From DTFZ01 sp050260375 (GTDB lineage: Bacteria > Bacillota > Clostridia > Christensenellales > SZUA-584), in the NCBI GenBank assembly GCA_050260375.1, contig JBLNCA010000037.1, positions 248,001-312,000 on the forward strand: a stretch of DNA of 64,000 nt, read 5' to 3'. The notes under the pieces were generated by a model. It did not search any database and was not told the origin of the DNA. It saw only the letters and a program-made list of their open reading frames with translations. Position 1 is the first letter of the stretch. Each line of letters opens with the position of its first letter. The position numbers were made by a program, and so were the translations under genes. Shown here in pieces: positions 43,879-52,189 of this stretch.

Positions 43879-44518
43879 TAATAGCTCAGAATATACAATG
43901 CTCTGTTTTCTTAAAGACCCGTCAAATATCTGCTCTTTAGCGGGCCTTTTAAGCTCCTTTACCGGCATATACTTCTCTGTCACAGGAAAACACCTTTATG
44001 CACTGATCGGGGTTCTCTGGTCAGTGCTGTTTGACTGGGCAGACGGGATAATAGCCCGCAAACTAAAAAACCGTACCGATTATCATAAGGCTGTCGGCGC
44101 GCAGCTTGACTCGCTTATAGATATCGTAAGCTTCAGCGTTTTTCCGGCAATCTTTTTGTTAAGCTACGGAAAGTTCAGCCCGGTTTTTCTGCCGGGCGCG
44201 TTTCTTATTGTGGGCGGGGGCGCTTTAAGGCTTAGTTATTTCAACGTCTTTGGAATGATAGACAATGACACGTACAAAGGCTTGGCTCTTGACAACAACA
44301 TAATAATACTGTCCTTTCTGTTCATATTTGAAAGATACTTTCCGCATCAGGTGTTTTCCATCATTATTTACGCCGTCATGGTGATGCTGCTTATCTTTAA
44401 TCTGGCGCCCATTCGCACGCGTAAATTCGGCACTAAATGGTTTTACATACTTGTTGCATATACCGTAATTATGTCGGTTTATTTTGCTTGCCTACAATCC
44501 GCATCCCAAAAAGCCTAG
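43859..44518 (+). CDS. CDP-alcohol phosphatidyltransferase
   Basis: The 219-residue membrane protein has the family signature DWADGIIARK followed by GAQLDSLID, giving all four conserved aspartates and the AR pair, with a spacer of twelve residues before the glycine. About six membrane helices are visible. It transfers a phospho- or phosphono-alcohol from its CDP-activated form to a lipid. Overlap with the fusion gene shows joint translation. A strong hairpin follows at 44545. Confidence 0.92.
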   Translation: MSRREINNSSEYTMLCFLKDPSNICSLAGLLSSFTGIYFSVTGKHLYALIGVLWSVLFDWADGIIARKLKNRTDYHKAVGAQLDSLIDIVSFSVFPAIFLLSYGKFSPVFLPGAFLIVGGGALRLSYFNVFGMIDNDTYKGLALDNNIIILSFLFIFERYFPHQVFSIIIYAVMVMLLIFNLAPIRTRKFGTKWFYILVAYTVIMSVYFACLQSASQKA

Positions 44519-44544
44519 CAGCTTGCCGAGGATTCCGTATAAAA

Positions 44545-44573
44545 CATAACTGTGCGGCGGGCGCGCAGTTATG
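44545..44573 (+). terminator. hairpin after the CDP-alcohol transferase gene
   Basis: CATAACTGTGCG pairs with CGCGCAGTTATG around a small loop. The T-rich tail is short (actttcc), so it could serve as a two-way terminator. Confidence 0.65.
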
Positions 44574-44722
44574 ACTTTCCAAAGCCTTAATTTTAATTGA
44601 GGGGTAATTTAAAATTACTTCACTTTTATGATAATAATTTTTTCAGTAGGCAGGAATATTTTCATCGATGTCGAATATGCAATATTAAACAATAATTATT
44701 ATTTCCCGTGGAATGAAAAAGT

Positions 44723-45709
44723 TTGGAAAACACAATGGAAAACGCGACGATAAGCGAGATAAACACGATAATACGGATAGCCAAAAAATACTATGAACTG
44801 GGCATGTCCCAGGAGCAGATAGCTGCGGATGAAGAGACGTCCATATCCACTGTATCGCGCATAATTAAAAAAGCCGAGACTCTCGGCTATGTCAAGCACG
44901 AAATAATATATCCGGTACGGTCCCTTAAATTGCAGGAAGAGCTATTAAAAAAGCACTTCGATATCGAACATGTGTTCGTAGCGCCTTGTTATGTCAATAA
45001 CGCAAGCTTATGCATGACCGACACGTGCAGGATGCTGGCTGAGGATTTAAGCAGGATTGTATCCGACAACGATATAATAAGCGTTTCATGGGGCAGGACC
45101 ATAGAACATCTTTCTTCGCTGCTGGTGCCGCCGGCAACGAAGAAAAAAGATATAAAGATAGTGCAGCTTAACGGCTCCATCGCCACCAGCGTGTTGTCTA
45201 CAAAAACGGCAGGCCTGCTTGAGAAATTTACCCAAGCCTATTCGGGCGTGGGTTACATGATAGCCGCTCCGGCGTTTGTGGACGATGAAAGAATCGCGAA
45301 AGAAATAAAGAGGGATTCGCGAATAAGGCTGGTGCTTGAGCTGGCAAGAGAAGCTAACATAGCCGTTTTCAGCATAGGGCAGACGTCGGAGCATTCGGTG
45401 CTGGTCGAGCGCGCTACGCTTACGGTGGAAAACATAAAGGCGCTGCGCGACGCCGGGGCTGTCGGCGACATATGCACAAGGTTTTTCGACATAAGAGGCA
45501 ACCTTGTGGACAACGGCTACAACGCGCGGACTATAGGCATAGAGCTTCACGAGCTCAAAAAAAAGAAGTACAGGTTAGGGATAGCAGTGGGGGCAGAGAA
45601 AGCGGACGCAATAATAGGGGCTTTAAGAGGCGGTTATCTGACGTCGCTGTACACCGACGAGATTACCGCGCAAAGCGTACTGAAACGGTGCGAAGAGTAC
45701 AATCTGTAG
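44723..45709 (+). CDS. SorC/DeoR-type transcriptional regulator of the microcompartment operon
   Basis: The N-terminal helix-turn-helix (IAKKYYELGMSQEQIAADEE, TSISTVSRIIKKAETLGYV) is followed by a sugar-binding SorC domain (residues about 55-325) with ISVSWGRTIEHLSS and GAVGDICTRFFDIRG. SorC proteins bind sugar phosphates and act on nearby catabolic operons. Start at TTG 44723; an ATG at 44735 is an alternative, and neither has a strong ribosome site. The gene lies just upstream of the deoC-led BMC operon, so a deoxysugar phosphate effector is likely. Confidence 0.88.
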   Translation: MENTMENATISEINTIIRIAKKYYELGMSQEQIAADEETSISTVSRIIKKAETLGYVKHEIIYPVRSLKLQEELLKKHFDIEHVFVAPCYVNNASLCMTDTCRMLAEDLSRIVSDNDIISVSWGRTIEHLSSLLVPPATKKKDIKIVQLNGSIATSVLSTKTAGLLEKFTQAYSGVGYMIAAPAFVDDERIAKEIKRDSRIRLVLELAREANIAVFSIGQTSEHSVLVERATLTVENIKALRDAGAVGDICTRFFDIRGNLVDNGYNARTIGIELHELKKKKYRLGIAVGAEKADAIIGALRGGYLTSLYTDEITAQSVLKRCEEYNL

Positions 45710-45739
45710 GATATTACGGCCCTCCGGCAGGACGTGAGT

Positions 45740-45790
45740 CTTGTTGGGGTGTAAATCGGGGTCCCCAACAAGATGTAAAGCTTGTTGGGG
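45740..45790 (+). promoter_or_regulatory. three-part repeat able to form two exclusive hairpins
   Basis: CTTGTTGGGG at 45740-45749, its exact complement CCCCAACAAG at 45763-45772, and CTTGTTGGGG again at 45781-45790. The middle copy can pair with either outer copy. It lies between the regulator stop and the deoC start. It could be an RNA switch or a double operator for the SorC protein. Confidence 0.65.
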
Positions 45791-45821
45791 AGATTATGAA
45801 CGCTATTTGGAGGTAGATTCA

Positions 45822-46649
45822 ATGGACATAAACGAACTGATCAAAAAAGTAACCGAAGAAGTCTGCGCACAGTTAAGCGGCAAGCCGCAGCCATCAGCCG
45901 ATGCAGGCGAGTATACGCCCGCGGCGCTTGCAAAGTATATCGACCACACGCTATTAAAGCCAGAGGCGTCCGAGGAAGACGTGCGCAAGGTATGTGACGA
46001 GGCTAAAAAGTACAACTTCGCGAGCGTATGCGTAAACCCGAGCTACATAAAGTTCGTTGCCGAACAGCTTTCGGGGAGCGGAGTAGCGCCCTGCGTGGTA
46101 ATAGGCTTCCCGCTCGGTGCCACCACGCCCGAAGTAAAGGCGGAAGAGACGCAGACGGTGCTGCTGCTGGGCGCTAAGGAAGTCGATATGGTTGTAAACA
46201 TAGGCGCTATCAAATCGAACAACTGGCAGCTTGTAAGAAGGGACATAGAAGCGGTTGTTGAGGCGGCAAAGGGCAGAGCGCTCGTAAAGGTCATTATAGA
46301 AACATGCCTGCTTACCGACGAGGAGAAAGTAAAAGTATGTACGATAGCAAAGATGGCGGGCGCTGATTTTGTAAAGACGTCCACGGGCTTCTCAAAAGGC
46401 GGAGCGACAAAGGAAGACGTCGCGCTTATGCGCCAGACGGTGGGGCCGCATATGGGAGTTAAGGCTTCCGGCGGCATTCGCGATTATGAAACGGCGGTAG
46501 CGATGATAAAGGCCGGAGCGACGAGGCTGGGGACAAGCTCGGGCGTGGCCATAGTAACGGGCGGCGGCAAGGCATGCGTAAAATGCGGGCAGTGCGCTAC
46601 CGGAAATTGCCCTGCCGGCAATGTAGCGGTCATAAAGGATACATATTGA
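45822..46649 (+). CDS. deoC: deoxyribose-phosphate aldolase with encapsulation peptide (DeoC 1)
   Basis: This class I aldolase splits 2-deoxyribose 5-phosphate to glyceraldehyde 3-phosphate and acetaldehyde. The Schiff-base lysine lies in FVKTSTGFSKGG, the second lysine in GVKASGGIRDY, the aspartate in KEVDMVVNIGAI, and the phosphate loop in LGTSSGVAIV. The first 20 residues (MDINELIKKVTEEVCAQL) form an amphipathic encapsulation peptide joined by a linker, so the enzyme is a core cargo. The C-terminus adds a cysteine cluster (CVKCGQCATGNCP) not usual for DeoC. It has GGAGG and starts the operon. Confidence 0.93.
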   Translation: MDINELIKKVTEEVCAQLSGKPQPSADAGEYTPAALAKYIDHTLLKPEASEEDVRKVCDEAKKYNFASVCVNPSYIKFVAEQLSGSGVAPCVVIGFPLGATTPEVKAEETQTVLLLGAKEVDMVVNIGAIKSNNWQLVRRDIEAVVEAAKGRALVKVIIETCLLTDEEKVKVCTIAKMAGADFVKTSTGFSKGGATKEDVALMRQTVGPHMGVKASGGIRDYETAVAMIKAGATRLGTSSGVAIVTGGGKACVKCGQCATGNCPAGNVAVIKDTY

Positions 46650-46675
46650 TTGTACGTAAATAAGGAGTTTTTAAT

Positions 46676-47734
46676 ATGAGCGGCATGATGAAAGCAGTAA
46701 GGATGTATGCGCCGAGGGACTTAAGGCTGGAGCAGGTTCCTATTCCCGAAATCAGGGAGAACGAGGTGCTTATAAAGGTGATGGCGGTAGGCGTATGCGG
46801 GTCGGATATACCGCGCATCAACCAGTACGGCGCGTATATAGCGCCGATAACGCCTGGCCACGAGTTTGCGGGGCAGATAGTAAAGACGGGCTCAGCCGTC
46901 AAAAACTACAAGGACGGCGACCGCGTAACAGTAGCGCCGCTTATGCCTTGTTTTAAGTGCGAGTACTGCAATCAGGGGAATTACTCGCTATGCGTTGATT
47001 ATAACTATTTCGGCTCGCGCTGCGACGGAGCTTTCGCGCAGTATCTTGCCGTCCCCGAGATAAACCTTGTCCGCATAGCCGACAACGTCACGTATGAAGC
47101 GGCGGCTACCGCAGACCCTCTTGCGAACGCGCTGCACGCAATAAAGCGCGGCAGTTTCAAGGCCGGCGAAAAGGTATGCGTAGTGGGCACGGGGCCTATC
47201 GGGCTTTATGCGCTTCAGTACATGAAAGCTAAAGGCGCGTCAAAGGTGGTCGCGGTCGACGTTACGGAAGAAAAACGCAAGGTTGCTATTGACTGCGGCG
47301 CGGACGTGGCAATAGACGGAACTGCCGGCGACGTGGTCGAACAGATAATTAAAGCGACGGACGGCGGAGCGGAGCTTTGCATAGACGCTTCCGGATTTCC
47401 TCCGGCGCAGCACAACGCGATAATGGCTACCGGCAGGCACGGCAGGATGGTGTTTTTGGGCATATCGCACAAGCCGCTTGAATTGTCCGAGAAGTGCGTC
47501 GACCAGATAATGAGATATGAGAAGCAGATAATAGGATCGTGGAATTCGTTCTCCAAGCCGTTCCCGGGCTGGGAATGGACGCACGGAGCGGAAAGCCTTG
47601 CGGACGGAACGATAGACGCCGAGAAGATAATCACGCACAAGCTGCGCCTTGAAGACGTTCCGGGCATATTCGACAAGATACATAAGAAGGAGCTCTTTTT
47701 CAACAAGATATTGTTTCTGCCCTGGGCTGAATGA
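46676..47734 (+). CDS. zinc-dependent dehydrogenase (galactitol-1-phosphate dehydrogenase-like)
   Basis: A medium-chain alcohol dehydrogenase of 352 residues. The catalytic zinc site is GVCGSDIPR and PGHEFAGQIV, the structural zinc site CFKCEYCNQGNYSLC, and the Rossmann loop VGTGPIGLYALQY. Its overall similarity is to GatD-like sugar-alcohol phosphate dehydrogenases. It has no encapsulation peptide. It may oxidise a sugar phosphate feeding the aldolase or regenerate cofactor. A good site (AAGGAG) precedes it. Confidence 0.85.
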   Translation: MSGMMKAVRMYAPRDLRLEQVPIPEIRENEVLIKVMAVGVCGSDIPRINQYGAYIAPITPGHEFAGQIVKTGSAVKNYKDGDRVTVAPLMPCFKCEYCNQGNYSLCVDYNYFGSRCDGAFAQYLAVPEINLVRIADNVTYEAAATADPLANALHAIKRGSFKAGEKVCVVGTGPIGLYALQYMKAKGASKVVAVDVTEEKRKVAIDCGADVAIDGTAGDVVEQIIKATDGGAELCIDASGFPPAQHNAIMATGRHGRMVFLGISHKPLELSEKCVDQIMRYEKQIIGSWNSFSKPFPGWEWTHGAESLADGTIDAEKIITHKLRLEDVPGIFDKIHKKELFFNKILFLPWAE

Positions 47735-47754
47735 ATAGGAGCAGGGGAGGAGAT

Positions 47755-48783
47755 ATGAAAGCTTTTGTATATCACGAGGAAAAGAAGTTCTCAATAGATG
47801 AAATAGAAAAGCCTGTTGCCAAAGCGGGAGAGGCCGTCGCGAAGGTGCTGTGCGCGTCTATATGCGGCACGGACCTGCGCACCTATAGATTCGGCAGCGC
47901 AAAGCTTAAACCGCCCGTAACCATAGGACATGAAGGGTGTTACGAGATAGTGGAAGCAGGCACAACGGGCCTGAAAGAAGGCGAGCGGTATACTATGGCG
48001 CCCGCTATCGGCTGCGGAGTGTGTAAAAACTGCAGAAGAGGGCGCACTAATATGTGCATCAGCCTTGAAACTATAGGGTACCAGTATCCGGGCACGTTCT
48101 CTGAATACATAAAGATACCAAGAAAGGCTATAGAGCGGGGGCACGTAATTAAGGTGCCGCAAGGGTTGCCGCCCGAGGCGGCCAGCGTCGCCGAACCGGT
48201 CGCCTGCGCAATAAACGCCCAAAGCTTCCTGAATATAGAGAAGGGAGAAAACGTATTAATATACGGCGCGGGGTATTTGGGATGCATTCACGCAGAACTT
48301 GCCTTGATGAAAGGCGCCGGAAAGGTTATAATAGGCGAGGTATCCGAAAAGCGGCGCGCCAACGCGCGCAAGCTGGTGCCTAACGTACACGTAATCGACA
48401 CAAAAGACGCGGGTTATCCGGAACTCGTAAAGAACATTGCGGGCGCCGACGGAGTGGACGTAGTTATTACCGCATGCCCTGCGGGAATAACGCATAAGCA
48501 GGGAGCGGAGCTATTAAACAACAACGGGCGCATGAGCCTGTTCGGAGGGCTTCCGGGCGAGAACAACTATCATATCGACAGCAACCTGATTCACTATAAA
48601 GAGCTGGGCGTATTCGGGGCTCACGCATCAACGGTCAAGCAGAACATAGAAGCGCTCGAACTTATTGCAAGCGGCAGGCTTAATGTAGAAAAATACATCA
48701 CAAAGTTTGCTTTCGACGACATAACAAAGGCGTTTGAAAGCCTTATAAGCGAGGACGCCGAAAAAGCGGTGCTTATTCCGTAA
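47755..48783 (+). CDS. zinc-dependent medium-chain dehydrogenase
   Basis: The start MKAFVYHEEKKFSID (47755) follows GGGGAGGAGAT. The 342-residue enzyme has ASICGTDLRT and IGHEGCYEIV (catalytic zinc), CGVCKNCRRGRTNMC (structural zinc), and IYGAGYLGCIHA as the NAD-binding loop. It is a second, diverged dehydrogenase next to the first. It resembles sorbitol/threonine dehydrogenases. No encapsulation peptide. It is probably part of the sugar-phosphate entry route. Confidence 0.82.
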   Translation: MKAFVYHEEKKFSIDEIEKPVAKAGEAVAKVLCASICGTDLRTYRFGSAKLKPPVTIGHEGCYEIVEAGTTGLKEGERYTMAPAIGCGVCKNCRRGRTNMCISLETIGYQYPGTFSEYIKIPRKAIERGHVIKVPQGLPPEAASVAEPVACAINAQSFLNIEKGENVLIYGAGYLGCIHAELALMKGAGKVIIGEVSEKRRANARKLVPNVHVIDTKDAGYPELVKNIAGADGVDVVITACPAGITHKQGAELLNNNGRMSLFGGLPGENNYHIDSNLIHYKELGVFGAHASTVKQNIEALELIASGRLNVEKYITKFAFDDITKAFESLISEDAEKAVLIP

Positions 48784-48870
48784 TACGCGGCGTAAAAGAT
48801 AAGTTCTCCAAAAGGACGATTTATTGGAGGACACTGACTGTTAAAACGAAATTTCAAAAGGAGAATTAAA

Positions 48871-49143
48871 ATGGACAAACAGGCACTCGGAATGGTTGAA
48901 ACAAAAGGTTTGGTAGGCGCTATTGAAGCCGCCGACGCTATGGTAAAAGCGGCAAACGTAACGCTGATAGGCAAAGAGCAGATAGGCTCGGGGCTAGTAA
49001 CGGTAATGGTAAGAGGCGACGTCGGAGCGGTAAAGGCGGCTGTCGACGCAGGCGCTGCCGCGGCGAAGCGCGTGGGCGAGCTTGTTTCAGTACACGTTAT
49101 TCCGCGCCCGCATCAGGACGTTGAAGGCATACTGCCGAGATAA
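48871..49143 (+). CDS. BMC-H hexameric shell protein 1 (PduA/EutM-like)
   Basis: The 90-residue protein is a single BMC domain: ALGMVETKGLVGAIEAADAM, VKAANVTLIGKEQIGSGLVT and VMVRGDVGAVKAAVDAGAAA. Hexamers tile the shell facets, and the GSG pore motif is present. It is nearly identical in sequence to the two copies near 54-55 kb except for its short tail (HQDVEGILPR). An AAGGAG precedes it, with an 87-base leader. Confidence 0.95.
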   Translation: MDKQALGMVETKGLVGAIEAADAMVKAANVTLIGKEQIGSGLVTVMVRGDVGAVKAAVDAGAAAAKRVGELVSVHVIPRPHQDVEGILPR

Positions 49144-49163
49144 CTTAAAACGGAGAAAAGACG

Positions 49164-49805
49164 TTGGACGAGCAAACGCTTAAACGTATAATCACATTAG
49201 CGGCTATAAAGCAGCTGGCGCTTGCGGGAGAACGCTATATACCCGCGGCGGTATCGGCTCGCCATGTGCATCTTTGCGCGGCCGACATAGAGGCGCTTTT
49301 CGGCAAAGGGCATTCGCTTGTAAAAATGCGCGACCTTATGCAGCCCGGCCAGTACGCGTGCGAAGAGCAGGTTACGCTGGTCGGCAAAAAGGGGCGTATA
49401 GAGAAGATACGCGTTCTCGGGCCTGCAAGGCGGGAGACGCAAATAGAGATTCCCGTGACGGATTGCTATAAAGCGGGCTTTGAGCCAGTGGTGCGCATGT
49501 CGGGGGATCTTGACAACACGCCCGGAGGAACGCTTATAGGCCCTGCGGGCGAGGTTACGCTGTCAAAGGGCGTGATAGTGGCGGCAAGGCATCTTCATGC
49601 AACAGTTGAGCAGGCAGGATGGTACGGGCTGAAGAACGGTGATATTGTGAGCGTGAAAAAACAAGGCGTGCGCGAAACGGTATTCGGCAACATCGTTGTG
49701 CGCACCGGGCCGGATCACGATCTTGAACTGCACCTCGACCCCGACGAAGCAAACGCGGCGGGAATAAAATCGAGCGATATGCTCGAACTGGTGAAAGGCG
49801 GATAA
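49164..49805 (+). CDS. pduL: PduL-type phosphotransacylase
   Basis: The 213-residue enzyme exchanges CoA for phosphate on an acyl group. The PduL zinc-binding motifs are present: VSARHVHLCAAD, GGTLIGPAGEV, VIVAARHLHATVEQA. The N-terminal helix (MDEQTLKRIITLAAIKQLAL) serves as encapsulation peptide. It starts at TTG 49164. It lies between BMC-H and the flavoprotein-like gene and recovers CoA inside the shell. Confidence 0.92.
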   Translation: MDEQTLKRIITLAAIKQLALAGERYIPAAVSARHVHLCAADIEALFGKGHSLVKMRDLMQPGQYACEEQVTLVGKKGRIEKIRVLGPARRETQIEIPVTDCYKAGFEPVVRMSGDLDNTPGGTLIGPAGEVTLSKGVIVAARHLHATVEQAGWYGLKNGDIVSVKKQGVRETVFGNIVVRTGPDHDLELHLDPDEANAAGIKSSDMLELVKGG

Positions 49806-50455
49806 TGAGCTACAGCGCGCAGGACATACAGAAAATAATACGGCGGGTCACCGAAGAGGTATTGAGCGGGTTGGCTCGCACGCAAACCAAATTGGCGGTG
49901 TTTTGCGGCAATGTTTTTGACCCGCAGGGCGTTAGGAAGTTCTTCGCGGGCAAAGACGTTGTATGCGCATTGCCCGACGATATGCCGCCTCTTTTGGAGG
50001 GCTGCAAGTCGTTAAAGCTCGAGGCGGACAAACGCGCGATACTCGAAGAGCTTGACGGCTTTGAAGAGATATTTCTCATAACGCCGCCGCTTTCGCTGCT
50101 GGGCGCAATCGCGGCAGCCGACGATACTTCTTTTATCGCGTCGCTTATAATACGGCCGCTGCTATGGGGCAGGAAGGTAACAGTGCTTCTCGACTTCGAG
50201 TCGCCCAAATACCTGCGCGGCACGGCGCTCGGCGTTATTGCGGACAATATAGACGCGCTTGAAAAGATGGGGATTAATATAGCGACATTGAAGCGCAAAA
50301 CCCCTGAAAAGCAGGGCAAAGAGCTCGTTACCGAACAGGACGTAAAGGACGCGATACGGAACGGCAGCCTGAAGGTGAAGGCGGCGCCTGGAGCGATAGT
50401 AACGCAGCTCGCGCAGGACACCGCAAAAGAATGCGGCGTGAGCATCGAATATTAG
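49805..50455 (+). CDS. BMC-associated flavoprotein-like protein with encapsulation peptide
   Basis: The first 23 residues (SYSAQDIQKIIRRVTEEVL) match the encapsulation peptides of DeoC and PduP. The middle (LAVFCGNVFDP, EIFLITPPLSLLGAIAAADD, PLLWGRKVTVLLD) resembles the HFCD flavoprotein fold. The C-terminal end (ELVTEQDVKDAIRNGSLKVK, APGAIVTQLAQDTAKECG) is the motif common to several BMC proteins. It overlaps pduL by one base. Function uncertain; redox or cofactor maintenance is plausible. Confidence 0.7.
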   Translation: MSYSAQDIQKIIRRVTEEVLSGLARTQTKLAVFCGNVFDPQGVRKFFAGKDVVCALPDDMPPLLEGCKSLKLEADKRAILEELDGFEEIFLITPPLSLLGAIAAADDTSFIASLIIRPLLWGRKVTVLLDFESPKYLRGTALGVIADNIDALEKMGINIATLKRKTPEKQGKELVTEQDVKDAIRNGSLKVKAAPGAIVTQLAQDTAKECGVSIEY

Positions 50456-50465
50456 GAGATATGAT

Positions 50466-50783
50466 ATGCAGATAGCAAGAGTAAAGGGAAGCGTTGTCAG
50501 TACCAACAAAACAGAAAAGCTGCATGGTTTGAAGCTGCTTATTGTAGTGCCCATCGATCTCGCTACATTTGAAGAAAAGGGCTCGCCGATAGTCGCTATT
50601 GACACCGTAGGCGCGGGAGCGGGAGAGGTTGTAATGCTGTGCGGCGGAAGTTCGTCGCGGCAGACGGCATTGACTGAGAATAAACCGTCGGATATGGCTA
50701 TAGTCGCCATAATCGACTCTATTGAGATAGAAGGAAAAATAATATTCCGCAAGTTTGAAGAAGGTGGGGGTGAGGCCAAATGA
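50466..50783 (+). CDS. BMC-P pentameric vertex protein 1 (EutN/CcmL-like)
   Basis: The 105-residue protein has the EutN fold: MQIARVKGSVVSTNKTEKLH, GLKLLIVVPIDL and the IVAIDTVGAGAGEVVMLCGG loop. Pentamers close the vertices of the shell. It overlaps the aldehyde dehydrogenase start by four bases. It is the longest of three paralogs in the operon. Confidence 0.94.
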   Translation: MQIARVKGSVVSTNKTEKLHGLKLLIVVPIDLATFEEKGSPIVAIDTVGAGAGEVVMLCGGSSSRQTALTENKPSDMAIVAIIDSIEIEGKIIFRKFEEGGGEAK

Positions 50784-52189
50784 GTTTAACGGAGCAGCAG
50801 ATTCGCCAGATAGTCGAAGAAACCGTAAGGAGCTTAACAGGCGCCCGGGCGGCCGCGTCATCAAGCGGAAACTGGCTCTGCGATACCATGGAAGAAGCGA
50901 TAGCTTCCGCCAAATCCGCCCAGCAGCAGCTGATGGCGATGTCGCTCGATAAGCGCGGCAGGCTGATAGACGCTATGCGCAGGGCGGCGATGGACAACGT
51001 GCAGTACCTTTCAGAGCTTGCGCGCAACGAGACGGGCTATGGCAAAGTAGAGCACAAGGTTTTAAAGAATAAGCTCGCGATAGAAAAGACTCCGGGCATA
51101 GAAGACCTCACCGCGGACGCAATGACGGGAGACTACGGACTTACGCTTGTTGAGCGCGCGCCTTTCGGAGTAATAGGCGCGATAACGCCGTCTACCAACC
51201 CGACGTCTACGGTAATCAACAATTCTATAAGCATGATAGCGGCGGGCAACGCCGTAGTGTTTAACCCGCATCCGTCGGCAAAGAAGAGCTCCACCGAGGC
51301 GATGCGCATACTCAACGAAGCTATAGTTGCGGCTGGCGGGCCTTCTTCGCTTATATGCACGGTAAAGCAGCCTACACTGGAAACCGGCAAAGCGCTGATG
51401 GAGCACAAAGACATACCGCTGCTCGCTATAACCGGAGGCGAAGCGGTAGTGCATGTTGCTATGCACACCGGCAAAAAGGTAATAGCGGCTGGCCCGGGAA
51501 ATCCGCCTGTCATAGTGGACGACACGGCGATAATAAAGCAGGCTGCTAAGGACATAGTTGACGGGGCGAGCTTTGACAACAACGTACTCTGCATAGCCGA
51601 AAAAGAGGTGTTCGTATACGGAAGCGTGGCCGACATGCTTATGAACGAGATGCAAAAGCACGGCGCTTACAGGGTGTCGGGCGCGGACATAGACAGGATA
51701 GTAAAAACCGTGCTGGTGCAAAAGGACGGCAAATATGTAGTCAACAGGAGCTATGTCGGTAAAGACGCTACGAAGATACTTTCGGACAGCGGCGTTTCAT
51801 ATGCCGGCAACCCGCGGCTTGTAATTGCGGAGGTAAGCGAAAACCACCCGTTTGTAACGGTGGAGATGCTGATGCCTGTGCTCGGCATCGTGCGCGTACA
51901 GAACGACGAGATAGGCACGGCCATCAATATGGCCATAAAAGCCGAAAACGGCTGCATGCACACCGCCATGATGCATTCCCAGAACGTAAGCCATCTGTCC
52001 ATGGCGGCTAAAGCGCTTAACACCACCATATTCGTCAAAAACGCTCCCTCCTACGCGGGGCTCGGTTTCGGCGGGGAAGGATTCACTACGCTCACTATAG
52101 CCACTCCCACGGGCGAGGGAATAACGAGCGCCAGAACGTTTACGCGGCTTCGCAGGTGCGTACTGTACGGAAACTTCAGGATTGTGTAA
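50780..52189 (+). CDS. pduP: CoA-acylating aldehyde dehydrogenase (PduP/EutE-like)
   Basis: This 469-residue enzyme converts an aldehyde, presumably acetaldehyde from DeoC, to acyl-CoA. The N-terminal peptide (SLTEQQIRQIVEETVRSLTG) targets it to the shell. The core shows GVIGAITPSTNPTSTVINN, AITGGEAVVHVAM, and the catalytic cysteine in FDNNVLCIAEKEV. Its ATG overlaps the BMC-P stop. It couples to PduL and PduS. Confidence 0.95.
   Translation: MSLTEQQIRQIVEETVRSLTGARAAASSSGNWLCDTMEEAIASAKSAQQQLMAMSLDKRGRLIDAMRRAAMDNVQYLSELARNETGYGKVEHKVLKNKLAIEKTPGIEDLTADAMTGDYGLTLVERAPFGVIGAITPSTNPTSTVINNSISMIAAGNAVVFNPHPSAKKSSTEAMRILNEAIVAAGGPSSLICTVKQPTLETGKALMEHKDIPLLAITGGEAVVHVAMHTGKKVIAAGPGNPPVIVDDTAIIKQAAKDIVDGASFDNNVLCIAEKEVFVYGSVADMLMNEMQKHGAYRVSGADIDRIVKTVLVQKDGKYVVNRSYVGKDATKILSDSGVSYAGNPRLVIAEVSENHPFVTVEMLMPVLGIVRVQNDEIGTAINMAIKAENGCMHTAMMHSQNVSHLSMAAKALNTTIFVKNAPSYAGLGFGGEGFTTLTIATPTGEGITSARTFTRLRRCVLYGNFRIV

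Noticed and set aside
51062..51721. Minus-strand frame of 219 codons inside pduP
   Set aside because: Tyrosine/arginine-rich composition typical of antisense frames; the plus strand is a clear aldehyde dehydrogenase.
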